Part shown: positions 7,269 to 14,456 of the stretch, piece after piece
Numbering within the stretch: position 1 is the stretch's first letter
How the letters are laid out: every line of letters begins with the position of its first letter
Origin: JAJZQH01 sp041658465
GTDB lineage: Bacteria; UBA10199; 2-02-FULL-44-16; JAAZCA01
Direction: 5' to 3'
Assembly: GCA_041658465.1 (NCBI GenBank)
Contig: JBBAAC010000005.1
Location: 1 to 27,550 of the forward strand
Length of the DNA stretch: 27,550 nt
Position numbers and translations under genes: made by a program
The notes under the pieces: generated by a model
Databases searched by the model: none
What the model saw: the letters and a program-made list of their open reading frames with translations, nothing else
What the model was told of the DNA's origin: nothing

Positions 7269-7718
7269 ATGTCCGATAAGCACCCGAAAGTGATCAAGCG
7301 TTATCAGAATCGCAAGCTATATGACACCTCCGACTCCTGCTATGTCACGCTGGACGACATCAGCGACATGATCAAGCAGGGCGAAGAGGTGCAGATCGTC
7401 GACAACACCACCAAGGAAGACCTCACGGCGGTCACCCTCGCGCAGATAATCTTCGAAGAACAGAAAAAGAAGACCCACGTATTGCCGCTCGGGACATTCC
7501 GCGAGATGATTCAGGGCGGCGGGGAGGCCCTGCGCGAACTCGTGACCCGCGGCGCGCGGGAGATCGGCCATGTAAGGGAGTTTGTCGACGACAAGGTCAT
7601 GCCCGCAGTGAAGGACATCCAGGAAATACCCACCGTGCGCAGCGATATCGAGTCGCTCAAGAAGCGGATCGCAGCGCTTGAACACAAGCTGGCAGCGCTT
7701 GACCGCAGCCGCCGCTAA
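7269..7718 (+). CDS. Polyhydroxyalkanoate accumulation regulator, PhaR/PHB_acc_N type
   Basis: The 149-residue protein has the conserved PHB/PHA accumulation regulator DNA-binding domain at its N-terminus: KVIKRYQNRKLYDTSDSCYV at residues 7-26, followed by DDISDMIKQGEEVQIVDNTT and LAQIIFEEQKK. In characterised members this domain binds DNA and PHA granules and represses phasin genes. The C-terminal part is helical and ends in a coiled-coil heptad pattern (SLKKRIAALEHKLAALD). The start is set by GGAGG five bases before ATG 7269, although the frame is open upstream. Similar proteins occur in bacteria without PHA and with other regulatory roles, so the family call is firm and the exact target is not. 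It follows the phasin-like gene by 32 bases and precedes a secreted-protein gene by five. Confidence 0.88.
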   Translation: MSDKHPKVIKRYQNRKLYDTSDSCYVTLDDISDMIKQGEEVQIVDNTTKEDLTAVTLAQIIFEEQKKKTHVLPLGTFREMIQGGGEALRELVTRGAREIGHVREFVDDKVMPAVKDIQEIPTVRSDIESLKKRIAALEHKLAALDRSRR

Positions 7719-7723
7719 ACCAA

Positions 7724-8467
7724 ATGACCAGACGAACACTGCTGATACTTGCGCTTGCCCTGCTCATATCCGCGCATGCCTCTTCGGCGCGCGCCTATCT
7801 GCTCCCTGCCTACAAGATTACGGCCGAGCAGCGCGCGGTCCCCGCTGAGGAGACCCTGGCGCATTACGAGCAGCAGCTGGCGCAGATCCGCTCCCAGGTC
7901 TCGCTCACGATCCTTGCCGATCGCCACCGGGATTACAAGGCGCGCGTTCAACCGCACAAGCGCGCGGCGCTGGCCTCCTACGACGAGCTTCAGGAGCCCC
8001 TCGCCTTCTGGCGATGGGTCGTGGACTTAAAGAAACACCTTGTAGCGCTGCAGGGAAGCGAACCGCCTGCAAAGGCCGTGGACGAAGCGGACGACATGGC
8101 CAAGATGATCGTCCAGCGTATCTACGACATTTCTCAGGAATACCGCGTCGCGTTCACCGCGCTTTTCCAGAACTTCATGATGAACATGGGCGCACACAAG
8201 AGGGGCTACTGCTACCAGTATGTGGAAGACCTGCTCAAGACGCTCACGCAGCGGCAATGGCGCTTCTACGAGCTGCGCTGGGGAAAAGCATGGGCGGACA
8301 GCTGGCTCGAGAACAACGCCCTCGTCATCACCGCAAAGGGCGCGCCGTTCAAGAGCGGGCTGGCGGTCGACAGCTGGCGCTCCGCCGGAAAACCTTTCTG
8401 GACGCCGGTCAAGGGGGACAGCTATCCCTGGAAGGAAATAGTGGAAAAAAATACAGCTGCTGAGTGA
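7724..8467 (+). CDS. Secreted protein, possible papain-like fold
   Basis: The 247-residue product has a clear signal peptide (RRTLLILALALLISAHA with cleavage near ARA-24) and no other membrane helix. The first half is helical. The second half has GYCYQYVEDLL with C163, then WLENNALVITAKG at about 194-206, then DSWRSAGKPFWTPV from D216 and DSYPW. A Cys at the start of a helix, then a position before a hydrophobic strand, then Asp-x-Trp is the order seen in papain-like or transglutaminase-like folds (Cys, His, Asp). The expected His position appears as Asn (N197 or N198), so if it is such a domain it may be inactive. I do not recognise a named family. It ends four bases from the convergent PilZ gene. 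Confidence 0.7.
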   Translation: MTRRTLLILALALLISAHASSARAYLLPAYKITAEQRAVPAEETLAHYEQQLAQIRSQVSLTILADRHRDYKARVQPHKRAALASYDELQEPLAFWRWVVDLKKHLVALQGSEPPAKAVDEADDMAKMIVQRIYDISQEYRVAFTALFQNFMMNMGAHKRGYCYQYVEDLLKTLTQRQWRFYELRWGKAWADSWLENNALVITAKGAPFKSGLAVDSWRSAGKPFWTPVKGDSYPWKEIVEKNTAAE

Positions 8468-8471
8468 TCGC

Positions 8472-8807
8472 TCACTCGGCCAGGAATTCCTCCAGCCTTT
8501 TTCTGGCCACCTCCGAGAGACCGGCAAATCGAATCCCCATGCCGGAGGCCGGAGTGGAACCGCTGGACGCGCGCCGGACGACCTCGCCGGTAACCCTTAC
8601 GGGGCGCTTGTGGCCGGGCAGCTCAAAGGAAAGAAAGAGCAGCGTGCCCACCTGAAGGGGCACATCGGACGCCAGAAATATTCCCCCGAGGCTTATGTCC
8701 TCCGAATAGACGTAAAAGAGCCCTTCGCCGAACTCATCCTCGAAGACGACTTTTGTGCGATGCTGGCGCCGCGGGTGCACGCGCCTCTCGAAGACAGCGG
8801 CGTTCAT
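8472..8807 (-). CDS. PilZ domain protein, predicted cyclic-di-GMP binding
   Basis: The 111-residue protein is essentially one PilZ domain. The two c-di-GMP binding motifs are intact: RxxxR at R13-R17 (RRQHR) and DxSxxG at D37-G42 (DISLGG), followed by the beta-barrel with GIFLASDVPLQVGTLLFLSF and a helix at the C-terminus (GLSEVARKRLEEFLAE). The family binds c-di-GMP and transmits the signal to motility, exopolysaccharide or other partners. The start codon overlaps the stop of the upstream receiver-like gene (ATGA at 8807-8804), so the two are translationally coupled and probably work together. Confidence 0.88.
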   Translation of the reverse strand: MNAAVFERRVHPRRQHRTKVVFEDEFGEGLFYVYSEDISLGGIFLASDVPLQVGTLLFLSFELPGHKRPVRVTGEVVRRASSGSTPASGMGIRFAGLSEVARKRLEEFLAE

Positions 8808-9196
8808 CTCGTCTCCCTTCTCAGGAGCTTATTCACCAGGGCTGCAAATTCATCGGGGTGGAACGGCCTCGATATGACCTCTGCCTTGGGAATCTGCGCA
8901 AGCCTCTTTCTCATAATCGACTCCGCCTCGCCCTCTTCGCAGAAAAAGACCTTTGGAACATCGGCGAGCGAGGCCTCCCGCTCAAGCTCGGCCGCCACCT
9001 CGGAATATTTCTTGCCAACGGCATTACAATTAATGATGAGGAGCTGAACGGCGCCGCGCCTGGCGATATCGGGCCGCGCCTCCTCGAATCTGCGACGCAC
9101 GGCGATGACGGCGCCCAACGGGGCCAACAGCAGTTTGTAGAGATTCGCCGCAAGCAGAGAGCGGTCGACGATCACGATTCGAGGTGCAGAAGTCAT
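8804..9196 (-). CDS. Degenerate receiver-domain protein (pseudo-receiver)
   Basis: The 130-residue protein has the overall CheY-like alternation, with IVIVDRS at residues 7-13, a third strand QLLIINCNA at 51-59 and the final loop ISRPFHPDEF at 108-117. The key residues are altered. Only one acidic residue (D11) remains in the first loop, the phospho-acceptor Asp is N56, and the conserved Lys before Pro-Phe is R110. It is therefore unlikely to be phosphorylated in the normal way and probably acts as a constitutive or protein-binding receiver. It is coupled by an ATGA overlap to the downstream PilZ gene. The family call rests on fold pattern, not on a conserved active site. Confidence 0.72.
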   Translation of the reverse strand: MTSAPRIVIVDRSLLAANLYKLLLAPLGAVIAVRRRFEEARPDIARRGAVQLLIINCNAVGKKYSEVAAELEREASLADVPKVFFCEEGEAESIMRKRLAQIPKAEVISRPFHPDEFAALVNKLLRRETR

Positions 9197-9244
9197 GCGT
9201 TTATACTAACCCAGAGCTTCGAACCTGACAACGACGGAGACGCC

Positions 9245-9493
9245 ATGCCCATCTACGAATATGAATGCAGGTCATGCTCAAAGCGATCGGAGCTGCTCGT
9301 GCGCTCCGCCGAAGAGCAGGTCCGCTGCCCGAATTGCGGCAGCGAACAGCTGACTCGCCTCTTATCTACGTTCAGCGCCCACGGAGGCAGCTCATCCGGC
9401 GGAAGCTGCGATTCCTGCGACATCGGAGAGGCATGCGCGTCGGTTGGCGGCAAGAAGCGCGGGCCTTGCTGCAGCGGCGGATGCAATCACTGA
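9245..9493 (+). CDS. FmdB-family zinc ribbon protein
   Basis: The 82-residue protein begins MPIYEYECRSCSKRSELLV, the signature of the FmdB/CxxC_CxxC_SSSS putative regulatory family. A zinc ribbon is formed by C8, C11, C28 and C31 (YECRSC and VRCPNC), and a serine-glycine linker follows. The C-terminal third is rich in cysteine (CDSCDIGEAC and CCSGGC), giving more potential metal ligands than needed for one ribbon. The biochemical role of the family is unsettled; members have been linked to regulation of amide metabolism. It is divergent from the receiver/PilZ pair, with 48 bases between the two starts. Confidence 0.85.
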   Translation: MPIYEYECRSCSKRSELLVRSAEEQVRCPNCGSEQLTRLLSTFSAHGGSSSGGSCDSCDIGEACASVGGKKRGPCCSGGCNH

Positions 9494-9543
9494 CTGAATC
9501 ATAAATTCAGCGCTTCAGAATAATGAAAAAGGCAGAATCTTTC

Positions 9544-9606
9544 TTGACTTTTAGGAGGGCATCCCTTAATTTGACGCCAACTTGCGGATTTACTTTGAAA
9601 AATCCG
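9544..9606 (+). promoter_or_regulatory. Possible promoter region for pal
   Basis: This AT-rich stretch between the zinc ribbon gene and pal contains TTGACT at 9544-9549 with TAATTT 17 bases downstream, and a second TTGACG at 9571-9576. Neither -10 match is good. The strong ribosome binding site AAGGAGGGGG lies just before the pal ATG. The assignment is tentative. Confidence 0.3.
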
Positions 9607-9636
9607 AAATTAACCTTTTTTTAAGGAGGGGGAGAT

Positions 9637-10065
9637 ATGAAGAGAATGTCGTGTCTGGTAATAGCGTTGCTGTGCACCTTCATGGTGTTCGGTTGCGCGC
9701 AGCAGCAGAAGAAGCCGAAGGCGGCAGCAACGACGGCTGGCTTGCAGAAGATCCATTTTGACTTCGACAAGTCCAACATCAAGCCGGAGTTCGAGCCGGT
9801 CCTCAAGGGCAACGCTGACTGGATGAACTCGCACCCGAAGAGCAAGGTCACCATCGAAGGCCACTGCGACGAGCGCGGCTCGATCGAGTACAACATCGGC
9901 CTCGGCGACAGGCGCGCCAACTCCGCGAAGAGCTACATGACGAAGCTCGGCATCGGCGGCGACAAGCTGTCGACGATCAGCTACGGCAAAGAGCGCCCGG
10001 TTTGCACAGAGCACACCGAGAGCTGCTGGTGGCAGAATCGCCGCGCTGAGTTCATTGGTCAGTAA
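9637..10065 (+). CDS. pal: Peptidoglycan-associated lipoprotein Pal
   Basis: Pal anchors the outer membrane to peptidoglycan as part of the Tol-Pal system. The 142-residue protein has a lipoprotein signal ending VFGC, with the lipidated Cys at position 20, a short charged linker, and an OmpA-C domain starting KIHFDFDKSNIKPE at about 38. The peptidoglycan-binding signature IEGHCDERGSIEYNIGLGDR and the closing NRRAEF are present. A cysteine pair near the C-terminus (CTEHTESC) is often seen in Pal proteins of this type. A strong AAGGAGGGGG site sits before the ATG. tolB, tolQ, tolR and tolA are not in the window; cpoB follows after a terminator hairpin. Confidence 0.93.
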   Translation: MKRMSCLVIALLCTFMVFGCAQQQKKPKAAATTAGLQKIHFDFDKSNIKPEFEPVLKGNADWMNSHPKSKVTIEGHCDERGSIEYNIGLGDRRANSAKSYMTKLGIGGDKLSTISYGKERPVCTEHTESCWWQNRRAEFIGQ

Positions 10066-10099
10066 GCTCCTCAGCTGACGGTAAAAAAGTTGTTTTACT

Positions 10100-10138
10100 C
10101 ACAGCGCGTTTCTAATATGAAACGCGCTGTGTTTTTTT
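10100..10138 (+). terminator. Rho-independent terminator after pal
   Basis: A perfect 13-base stem (CACAGCGCGTTTC with its complement GAAACGCGCTGTG) with a six-base TAATAT loop is followed by seven T residues. It lies between pal and cpoB, so pal should end here with at most partial read-through. Confidence 0.92.
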
Positions 10139-10177
10139 AAAGGCGGCTCACCCTTTCCATGCCGCAGGAGGAATGCC

Positions 10178-11116
10178 ATGTTGAAACTTGCATCAGCCAT
10201 CGCAGCCATCGTTTCGGTAGGAATCGTTTATGTATCCGCGGCGAACGCCGGTGGGACCGAAGATCGCGTGTCAGCGCTGGAAAAGCAGGTAGCCTTGATC
10301 CAGAGCACGCGCACGAACAACAACGCCGAGGTGGCTTCATCGCTCTCGCGCATGCAGGCGATCCAGGACGAGTTCACGTCCGTGAAGGGCCAGGTCGAGG
10401 CCAGCGAAGTCCTCCTCAAGAGACAGTACGAAGAGCTGGGTAAGCGGCTCACCGAGATCGATCAGCGCGTCGCTGCGATCGAGGATCGGCTCTCTATCTT
10501 CTCAACCCAGCTCTCAAGGGCGCTGGGCAAGGTGGCGCCGGAGGCCGCGGCCGAAGGCGATATGTATCAGAAGGCCTTGGACATGGCTTCGAGCAACCAG
10601 TACCTGGAGGCGGCTGCGGCATTTACCTCATTTATCCAGAAGTTTCCGAAGAGCACCTACGTGCCGAGCGCGACGTACTGGATAGCCGAGTGCTTCTACT
10701 CGATGCGCGACTACGCCCGCGCGGTGAAGGAATATCAGAACTTCCTCTCCAAGTTCCCCCGCGACGAGAAGGCGCCTGATGCGCTGCTCAAGCAGGGCAA
10801 CGGCTTCTATGAACTCGGCATGCCCGATGAGGCGCGAACCTTCTACGACAAGGTGATCTCAACCTATCCCAGGAGTGCCGCTGCTGCGCAGGCTCAGTCG
10901 CAGATTGCGCGGATAGAAAAGCGCAAGGCGGGCGGGGCGGCACAGACCCCTTCTCAGGACATAGGCTCGTACCCGACGGAGACGCTCGAGCAGCAGATGA
11001 AACGCCGCGCGGACTCGCAGTCGGATCTTGCGCCTCAACCGCAGCCGACCCCGAAGGCCGGTCAGAAAGCGCAGCCTGACAAAGGCAACACCCGCAACCC
11101 TGTGCGAGATTTCTAA
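10178..11116 (+). CDS. cpoB: Tol-Pal system protein CpoB/YbgF
   Basis: This 312-residue periplasmic protein has the CpoB/YbgF arrangement: a signal peptide (LKLASAIAAIVSVGIVYVSA, cleavage near ANA-24), an N-terminal coiled coil (about 27-110, with heptads in RVSALEKQVALIQS and EEIGKRLTEIDQRVA-like repeats), and three TPR-like repeats at about 127-246 (YLEAAAAFTSFIQKFPKSTY, YARAVKEYQNFLSKFPRDEK and DEARTFYDKVISTYPRSAAA). In E. coli CpoB coordinates Tol and PBP1B activity during division. The C-terminal 65 residues are a low-complexity Pro/Gln-rich tail that is not typical. AGGAGG precedes the ATG. Its position after pal agrees with the function. Confidence 0.9.
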   Translation: MLKLASAIAAIVSVGIVYVSAANAGGTEDRVSALEKQVALIQSTRTNNNAEVASSLSRMQAIQDEFTSVKGQVEASEVLLKRQYEELGKRLTEIDQRVAAIEDRLSIFSTQLSRALGKVAPEAAAEGDMYQKALDMASSNQYLEAAAAFTSFIQKFPKSTYVPSATYWIAECFYSMRDYARAVKEYQNFLSKFPRDEKAPDALLKQGNGFYELGMPDEARTFYDKVISTYPRSAAAAQAQSQIARIEKRKAGGAAQTPSQDIGSYPTETLEQQMKRRADSQSDLAPQPQPTPKAGQKAQPDKGNTRNPVRDF

Positions 11117-11121
11117 ACGCC

Positions 11122-12141
11122 ATGAGAGTACTGGGCATAGAGAGTTCCTGCGACGAGACCGCGGCGGCGGTGGTGAGTGAAGGCCGCGTGCTGTCGAGCC
11201 TGGTGGCAACGCAGCACGACGTTCACGCCCGCTTCGGCGGCGTCGTGCCCGAGCTTGCATCGCGGCGGCACATCGAAAACGTAGTGCCGCTGATCACCGC
11301 CGCCCTCGATGAGTCCGACCTCTCGCTGGAAGACATCGACGGGATTGCGGTCACATACGCTCCGGGACTTTTGGGCTCGCTGCTGGTCGGGCTCTCGGCG
11401 GCGAAGGCGATCGCCTTCGCAAGAAATCTCCCGCTCATCGGCGTGAATCACCTCGAAGGCCATCTCCACGCGGCGGAACTGGAATACGGCGCGATCCCCT
11501 CGCCCTACGTGGGACTCGTGGTATCGGGCGGCCACACGAGCCTCTATCTCGTGCGCGGATTCGGCGATCTTACGCTCCTCGGGGCCACGAGGGACGATGC
11601 GGCCGGCGAGGCATTCGACAAGGTGGCAAAGCTCCTCCAGCTCGGCTACCCCGGCGGGCCCGCGATCGACGCGGCATCGCGAAAGGGAAACCCAAAGGCA
11701 TTCCGTTTCACAAAGCCGAAGTTCGCATCCGACGCTTCGCTGGACTTCAGCTTCTCCGGGATCAAGACCGCCTGCCTGCTCATCCATCGAGAAGAGGCCG
11801 TAAAGGGCAAAGTCTCCGAGCAATTCACGGCGGACCTCGCTGCCTCTTTCCAGGAGGCGGTGGCGATGATCCTCGTCGATCGAATTCTAGAGGCGGCAAG
11901 GCGCACCGGCGCCAGGGCCTGCGTCCTTGCAGGCGGCGTTGCAGCAAACAAACGGCTGCGCGGGCTTCTGGCGCAACGGGCCGGCGCGGCCGGCATTCAA
12001 TGCTTCATCCCGCCGATATCGCTCTGCACCGACAACGCCGCGATGATCGCCTATGTCGGAGAGCGGCATCTCGAAGCCGGGCGCCGCAGCGACTTCACGC
12101 TCAATGCAGTAGCGAATCAAGAGATTGGAACCGGCGGCTAA
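11122..12141 (+). CDS. tsaD: tRNA N6-threonylcarbamoyladenosine synthase subunit TsaD
   Basis: TsaD transfers threonylcarbamoyl to A37 of ANN-decoding tRNAs, with TsaB and TsaE as partners. The 339-residue length is normal. Visible signatures are GIESSCDET at residues 5-13, GGVVPELASRRHIENV at 39-54, the metal ligands H110 and H114 in VNHLEGHLHA, VSGGHTSLY, GEAFDKVAKLL, LAGGVAANKRLR and the terminal metal-binding CTDNAAMIAY. The ATG follows the cpoB stop by five bases, so the two are probably co-transcribed. The next gene is rsmA, separated by a structured 90-base element. Confidence 0.96.
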   Translation: MRVLGIESSCDETAAAVVSEGRVLSSLVATQHDVHARFGGVVPELASRRHIENVVPLITAALDESDLSLEDIDGIAVTYAPGLLGSLLVGLSAAKAIAFARNLPLIGVNHLEGHLHAAELEYGAIPSPYVGLVVSGGHTSLYLVRGFGDLTLLGATRDDAAGEAFDKVAKLLQLGYPGGPAIDAASRKGNPKAFRFTKPKFASDASLDFSFSGIKTACLLIHREEAVKGKVSEQFTADLAASFQEAVAMILVDRILEAARRTGARACVLAGGVAANKRLRGLLAQRAGAAGIQCFIPPISLCTDNAAMIAYVGERHLEAGRRSDFTLNAVANQEIGTGG

Positions 12142-12234
12142 ATACCCTCCCCTTTGCGACCGAGGCCGGGTACCCGCAGCGCGGGTGGCCGAGGAAGTAC
12201 CCGAAGGCGAGAGCCGGAGGGTGAAAGGGGAATG
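12142..12234. promoter_or_regulatory. Structured palindromic element over the rsmA ribosome binding site
   Basis: The spacer can fold as nested hairpins: TCCCCTTT (12148-12155) with AAAGGGGA (12224-12231), CGGGTAC (12167-12173) with GTACCCG (12197-12203), and ACCCGC (12172-12177) with GCGGGT (12181-12186). The inner pairs are partly alternatives. The right outer arm overlaps the purine-rich sequence next to the rsmA start, so folding could limit its translation. It may be another repeat family, since CCCTCCCCTTTG also begins reverse units of family 1. Confidence 0.55.
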
Positions 12235-13104
12235 GTTCAACCAATGACATCTCTCTCCGTACATGCGCTGTTAAAGAAATACAACATCGCGCCCAAGAAA
12301 CGGCTCGGACAGCACTTCCTTGCGGCGATGCCCACGATGGAGAAAATCGTCGCGGCCCTTGATGTCGGATCTCAAGATGCCGTGATCGAGATCGGGCCCG
12401 GATTGGGTCTAATGACCAGACTCGTGGCCCTGCGCGCACGACAGGTGATCGCCATAGATCGGGACAGGGCGCTGCTCGATATCGCGCGCTCGGAGCTGGC
12501 GGACATTGAGAACATCGCCTGGGTCGAAGGCGACATCCTCGAACAGACTATCGAAGGAATTGCCGCAGCGGGCCGCTGTCCCGGGATTCAGAGATTCAAA
12601 CTCATCGGAAACCTGCCGTATAACATCTCCTCACCGATCCTCTTCTGGATGCTCGATTCAAGGCAGCACCTTTCGCAGGCAATCATAATGATGCAGAAGG
12701 AAGTGGCGCTGCGCATCGCATCGCGGCCCGGCTGCAAGGATTACGGTATCCTTTCGGTGATCACGCAGGCGTTTGCAAAGGCGGAGAGGCTCTTCGACGT
12801 CTCGGCGAAGAGCTTTGTGCCTCCGCCCAAGGTGACTTCATCCGTATTGCGCATCGATTTTACCGCTGCTGCCAGGGTGGAGCCGCAGGACGAGGCGAGA
12901 TTCCGGGAGGTCGTTCGGGCGGCGTTCGGCAAGCGCCGCAAGACTATCCGCAACGCCCTGCTCGGTGCCAGGGGGCTCAGGATCACCGCTGATTTGCTGG
13001 ACCAGGCTCTCAAAACCACGGGCATCGACCCCGTGCGCAGGCCCGAGACGCTGTCGATAGATGAGTTTGCAATGTTGTCAGAACACCTCGGAAGAAGTAA
13101 GTAA
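12232..13104 (+). CDS. rsmA: 16S rRNA (adenine1518/1519-N6)-dimethyltransferase RsmA (KsgA)
   Basis: RsmA dimethylates two adjacent adenines near the 3' end of 16S rRNA late in small-subunit assembly. With the ATG at 12232 the protein has 290 residues. The signatures are KKRLGQHFL at residues 22-30, the SAM-binding VIEIGPGLGLMT near 51, IAIDRD, the catalytic NLPYNISSP at 127-135, and KSFVPPPKVTSSVLR in the C-terminal part. GGAGG lies 11 bases before ATG 12232; ATG 12244 is equally possible. The frame is open further upstream, but that extension is translated from the palindromic spacer and is not family-like. Confidence 0.94.
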   Translation: MVQPMTSLSVHALLKKYNIAPKKRLGQHFLAAMPTMEKIVAALDVGSQDAVIEIGPGLGLMTRLVALRARQVIAIDRDRALLDIARSELADIENIAWVEGDILEQTIEGIAAAGRCPGIQRFKLIGNLPYNISSPILFWMLDSRQHLSQAIIMMQKEVALRIASRPGCKDYGILSVITQAFAKAERLFDVSAKSFVPPPKVTSSVLRIDFTAAARVEPQDEARFREVVRAAFGKRRKTIRNALLGARGLRITADLLDQALKTTGIDPVRRPETLSIDEFAMLSEHLGRSK

Positions 13105-13118
13105 GGAGTAGTCACTTG

Positions 13119-13203
13119 CATCCTCCCCCTTTGTAAGGGGGAGTTAGAGGGGGTGGATCAAGGATCTACCTCCCCCTCCCCTCCTTACAAAGGAGGGGGA
13201 TCT
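13119..13203. repeat. Family 1 palindromic repeat, two units tail-to-tail
   Basis: A reverse unit (CCTCCCCCTTTGTAAGGGG core, GGGTGGATC end) is followed by a forward unit (GGATCTACC end, CCCTCCTTACAAAGGAGGGG core), so the GATC ends face each other, the opposite of the arrangement at 1358-1443. It fills the gap between rsmA and the PEBP gene and ends eight bases before that gene's ribosome binding site. Confidence 0.9.
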
Positions 13204-13222
13204 GAAACAAGGAGGTGTGCGT

Positions 13223-13762
13223 ATGTCGGTAAAAAAAACCACGTTGCTGGCGACCGGCCTTCTTGCGCTGGCAACCTTTCTCACGGGAGGTAGCGCCATG
13301 GCACTCGAACTCCGAAGCAGCGCATTCACAAACGCCTCGCCGATACCCTCAAAATACACGTGCGACGGCTCCGACCTTTCCCCTCCGCTCTCGTGGAGCG
13401 GCGCGCCCGCAGGGACCAAATCCTTTGCGCTCATCGCCGACGACCCCGATGCACCGGCAGGCACATGGGTTCACTGGGTCGCGTGGAACATACCTACCGC
13501 GACCTCATCGCTCGGCGAAGCCATGACCAAGGACGCCCAGCTCCCCGACGGCACCAAGCAGGGGGTGACGGACTTCCGCAGGCCTGGCTACGGCGGTCCT
13601 TGCCCGCCCTCGGGAACTCATCGTTATTTCTTCAAGCTATATGCGCTGGATGCCCCGCTGGATCTGCCCGCGACCGCGACCAAGCCACAGCTGGAAGCGG
13701 CGATGAAGGGCCATGTGTTGGCTCAAACTCAGCTCATGGGCACCTACAGCCGCCAGCGGTAA
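13223..13762 (+). CDS. Exported YbhB/YbcL-type PEBP family protein
   Basis: The 179-residue protein has a signal peptide (VKKTTLLATGLLALATFLTG, cleavage near AMA) followed by a complete phosphatidylethanolamine-binding protein domain of the bacterial YbhB/YbcL type. Signatures are IPSKYTCDGSDLSPPLSWSG, FALIADDPDAPAGTWVHW and GYGGPCPPSGTHRYFFKLYA, which form the anion-binding pocket. The physiological role in bacteria is not settled. The start is decided by GGAGG seven bases before ATG 13223; a GTG two codons upstream overlaps that site and is unlikely. An export signal means it acts in the periplasm, whereas several known homologues are cytoplasmic. Confidence 0.9.
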   Translation: MSVKKTTLLATGLLALATFLTGGSAMALELRSSAFTNASPIPSKYTCDGSDLSPPLSWSGAPAGTKSFALIADDPDAPAGTWVHWVAWNIPTATSSLGEAMTKDAQLPDGTKQGVTDFRRPGYGGPCPPSGTHRYFFKLYALDAPLDLPATATKPQLEAAMKGHVLAQTQLMGTYSRQR

Positions 13763-13806
13763 ACGGACCGCTAGACAACGCCGGGGCGCTCTGTTATAGG
13801 CGGCTC

Positions 13807-14451
13807 GTGACAAACCAGCATCCACCAAAATATATAGCCGTGGACGGGCCGATCGGCGCGGGCAAGACTACCCTTGCCCGCATGCTCGCCGAGGAGATGA
13901 ACGGCCATCTCTGCCTCGAGCCGGCTGAAAAGAACCCGTTCCTGCCGGAATTCTACAAGGACCGCGCAAAGAACGCATTCAAGACCCAGCTCTTCTTCCT
14001 TCTAAATCGCTACCAGCAGCAGCTGGAGCTCCGCCAGCGCGACCTCTTCTCGCAGACCCTTGTTTGCGACTACACCTTTGCAAAGGACCTCATCTTCGCC
14101 AAGGTGAACCTGTCGGAGGACGAGCTCACCCTTTACAACACGGTCTTTCATCTCCTGCACGAGCGCCTGCCAAAGCCCGACCTCGTGATCTATTGCCGCG
14201 CGGAGCCGCGTGTGCTCCTCTCCCGCGTCAAGAAGCGCGGTATCGAGTACGAGCGTCTGATAACCGAGGAGTACCTCGAGAATCTGACAGATAGCTACAA
14301 TCACCACTTCCTCAATTACGACGAAACTCCGCTGCTGGTGGTGGACACTTCGGAGCAGAACTACATGGAGCGCCCTGACGATTTCCAGAACATCAAGCGC
14401 GCCCTCCTCTCCCATCGCGGCGGAACGGTGCACCTCATCGCGCGCTCTTAA
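13807..14451 (+). CDS. Deoxynucleoside kinase (dAK/dGK type)
   Basis: The 214-residue protein belongs to the deoxyadenosine/deoxyguanosine kinase family that salvages deoxynucleosides with ATP. The P-loop is GPIGAGKTT at residues 14-22. LEPAEKNPFLPEFYKD replaces the usual E-x-N-x-L-x-x-FY substrate region, CDYTFAKDLIFAKVNL is the catalytic DR/DY segment, and the lid is SRVKKRGIEYE. I chose GTG 13807, because the frame upstream runs antisense-like through the PEBP gene and the family begins shortly before the P-loop. Only a weak AGGCGG precedes it. It ends five bases before panB, and a kinase-panB-panC order is familiar from myxobacterial genomes. Nucleoside specificity cannot be read from sequence alone. 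Confidence 0.88.
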   Translation: MTNQHPPKYIAVDGPIGAGKTTLARMLAEEMNGHLCLEPAEKNPFLPEFYKDRAKNAFKTQLFFLLNRYQQQLELRQRDLFSQTLVCDYTFAKDLIFAKVNLSEDELTLYNTVFHLLHERLPKPDLVIYCRAEPRVLLSRVKKRGIEYERLITEEYLENLTDSYNHHFLNYDETPLLVVDTSEQNYMERPDDFQNIKRALLSHRGGTVHLIARS

Positions 14452-14456
14452 ACCCA

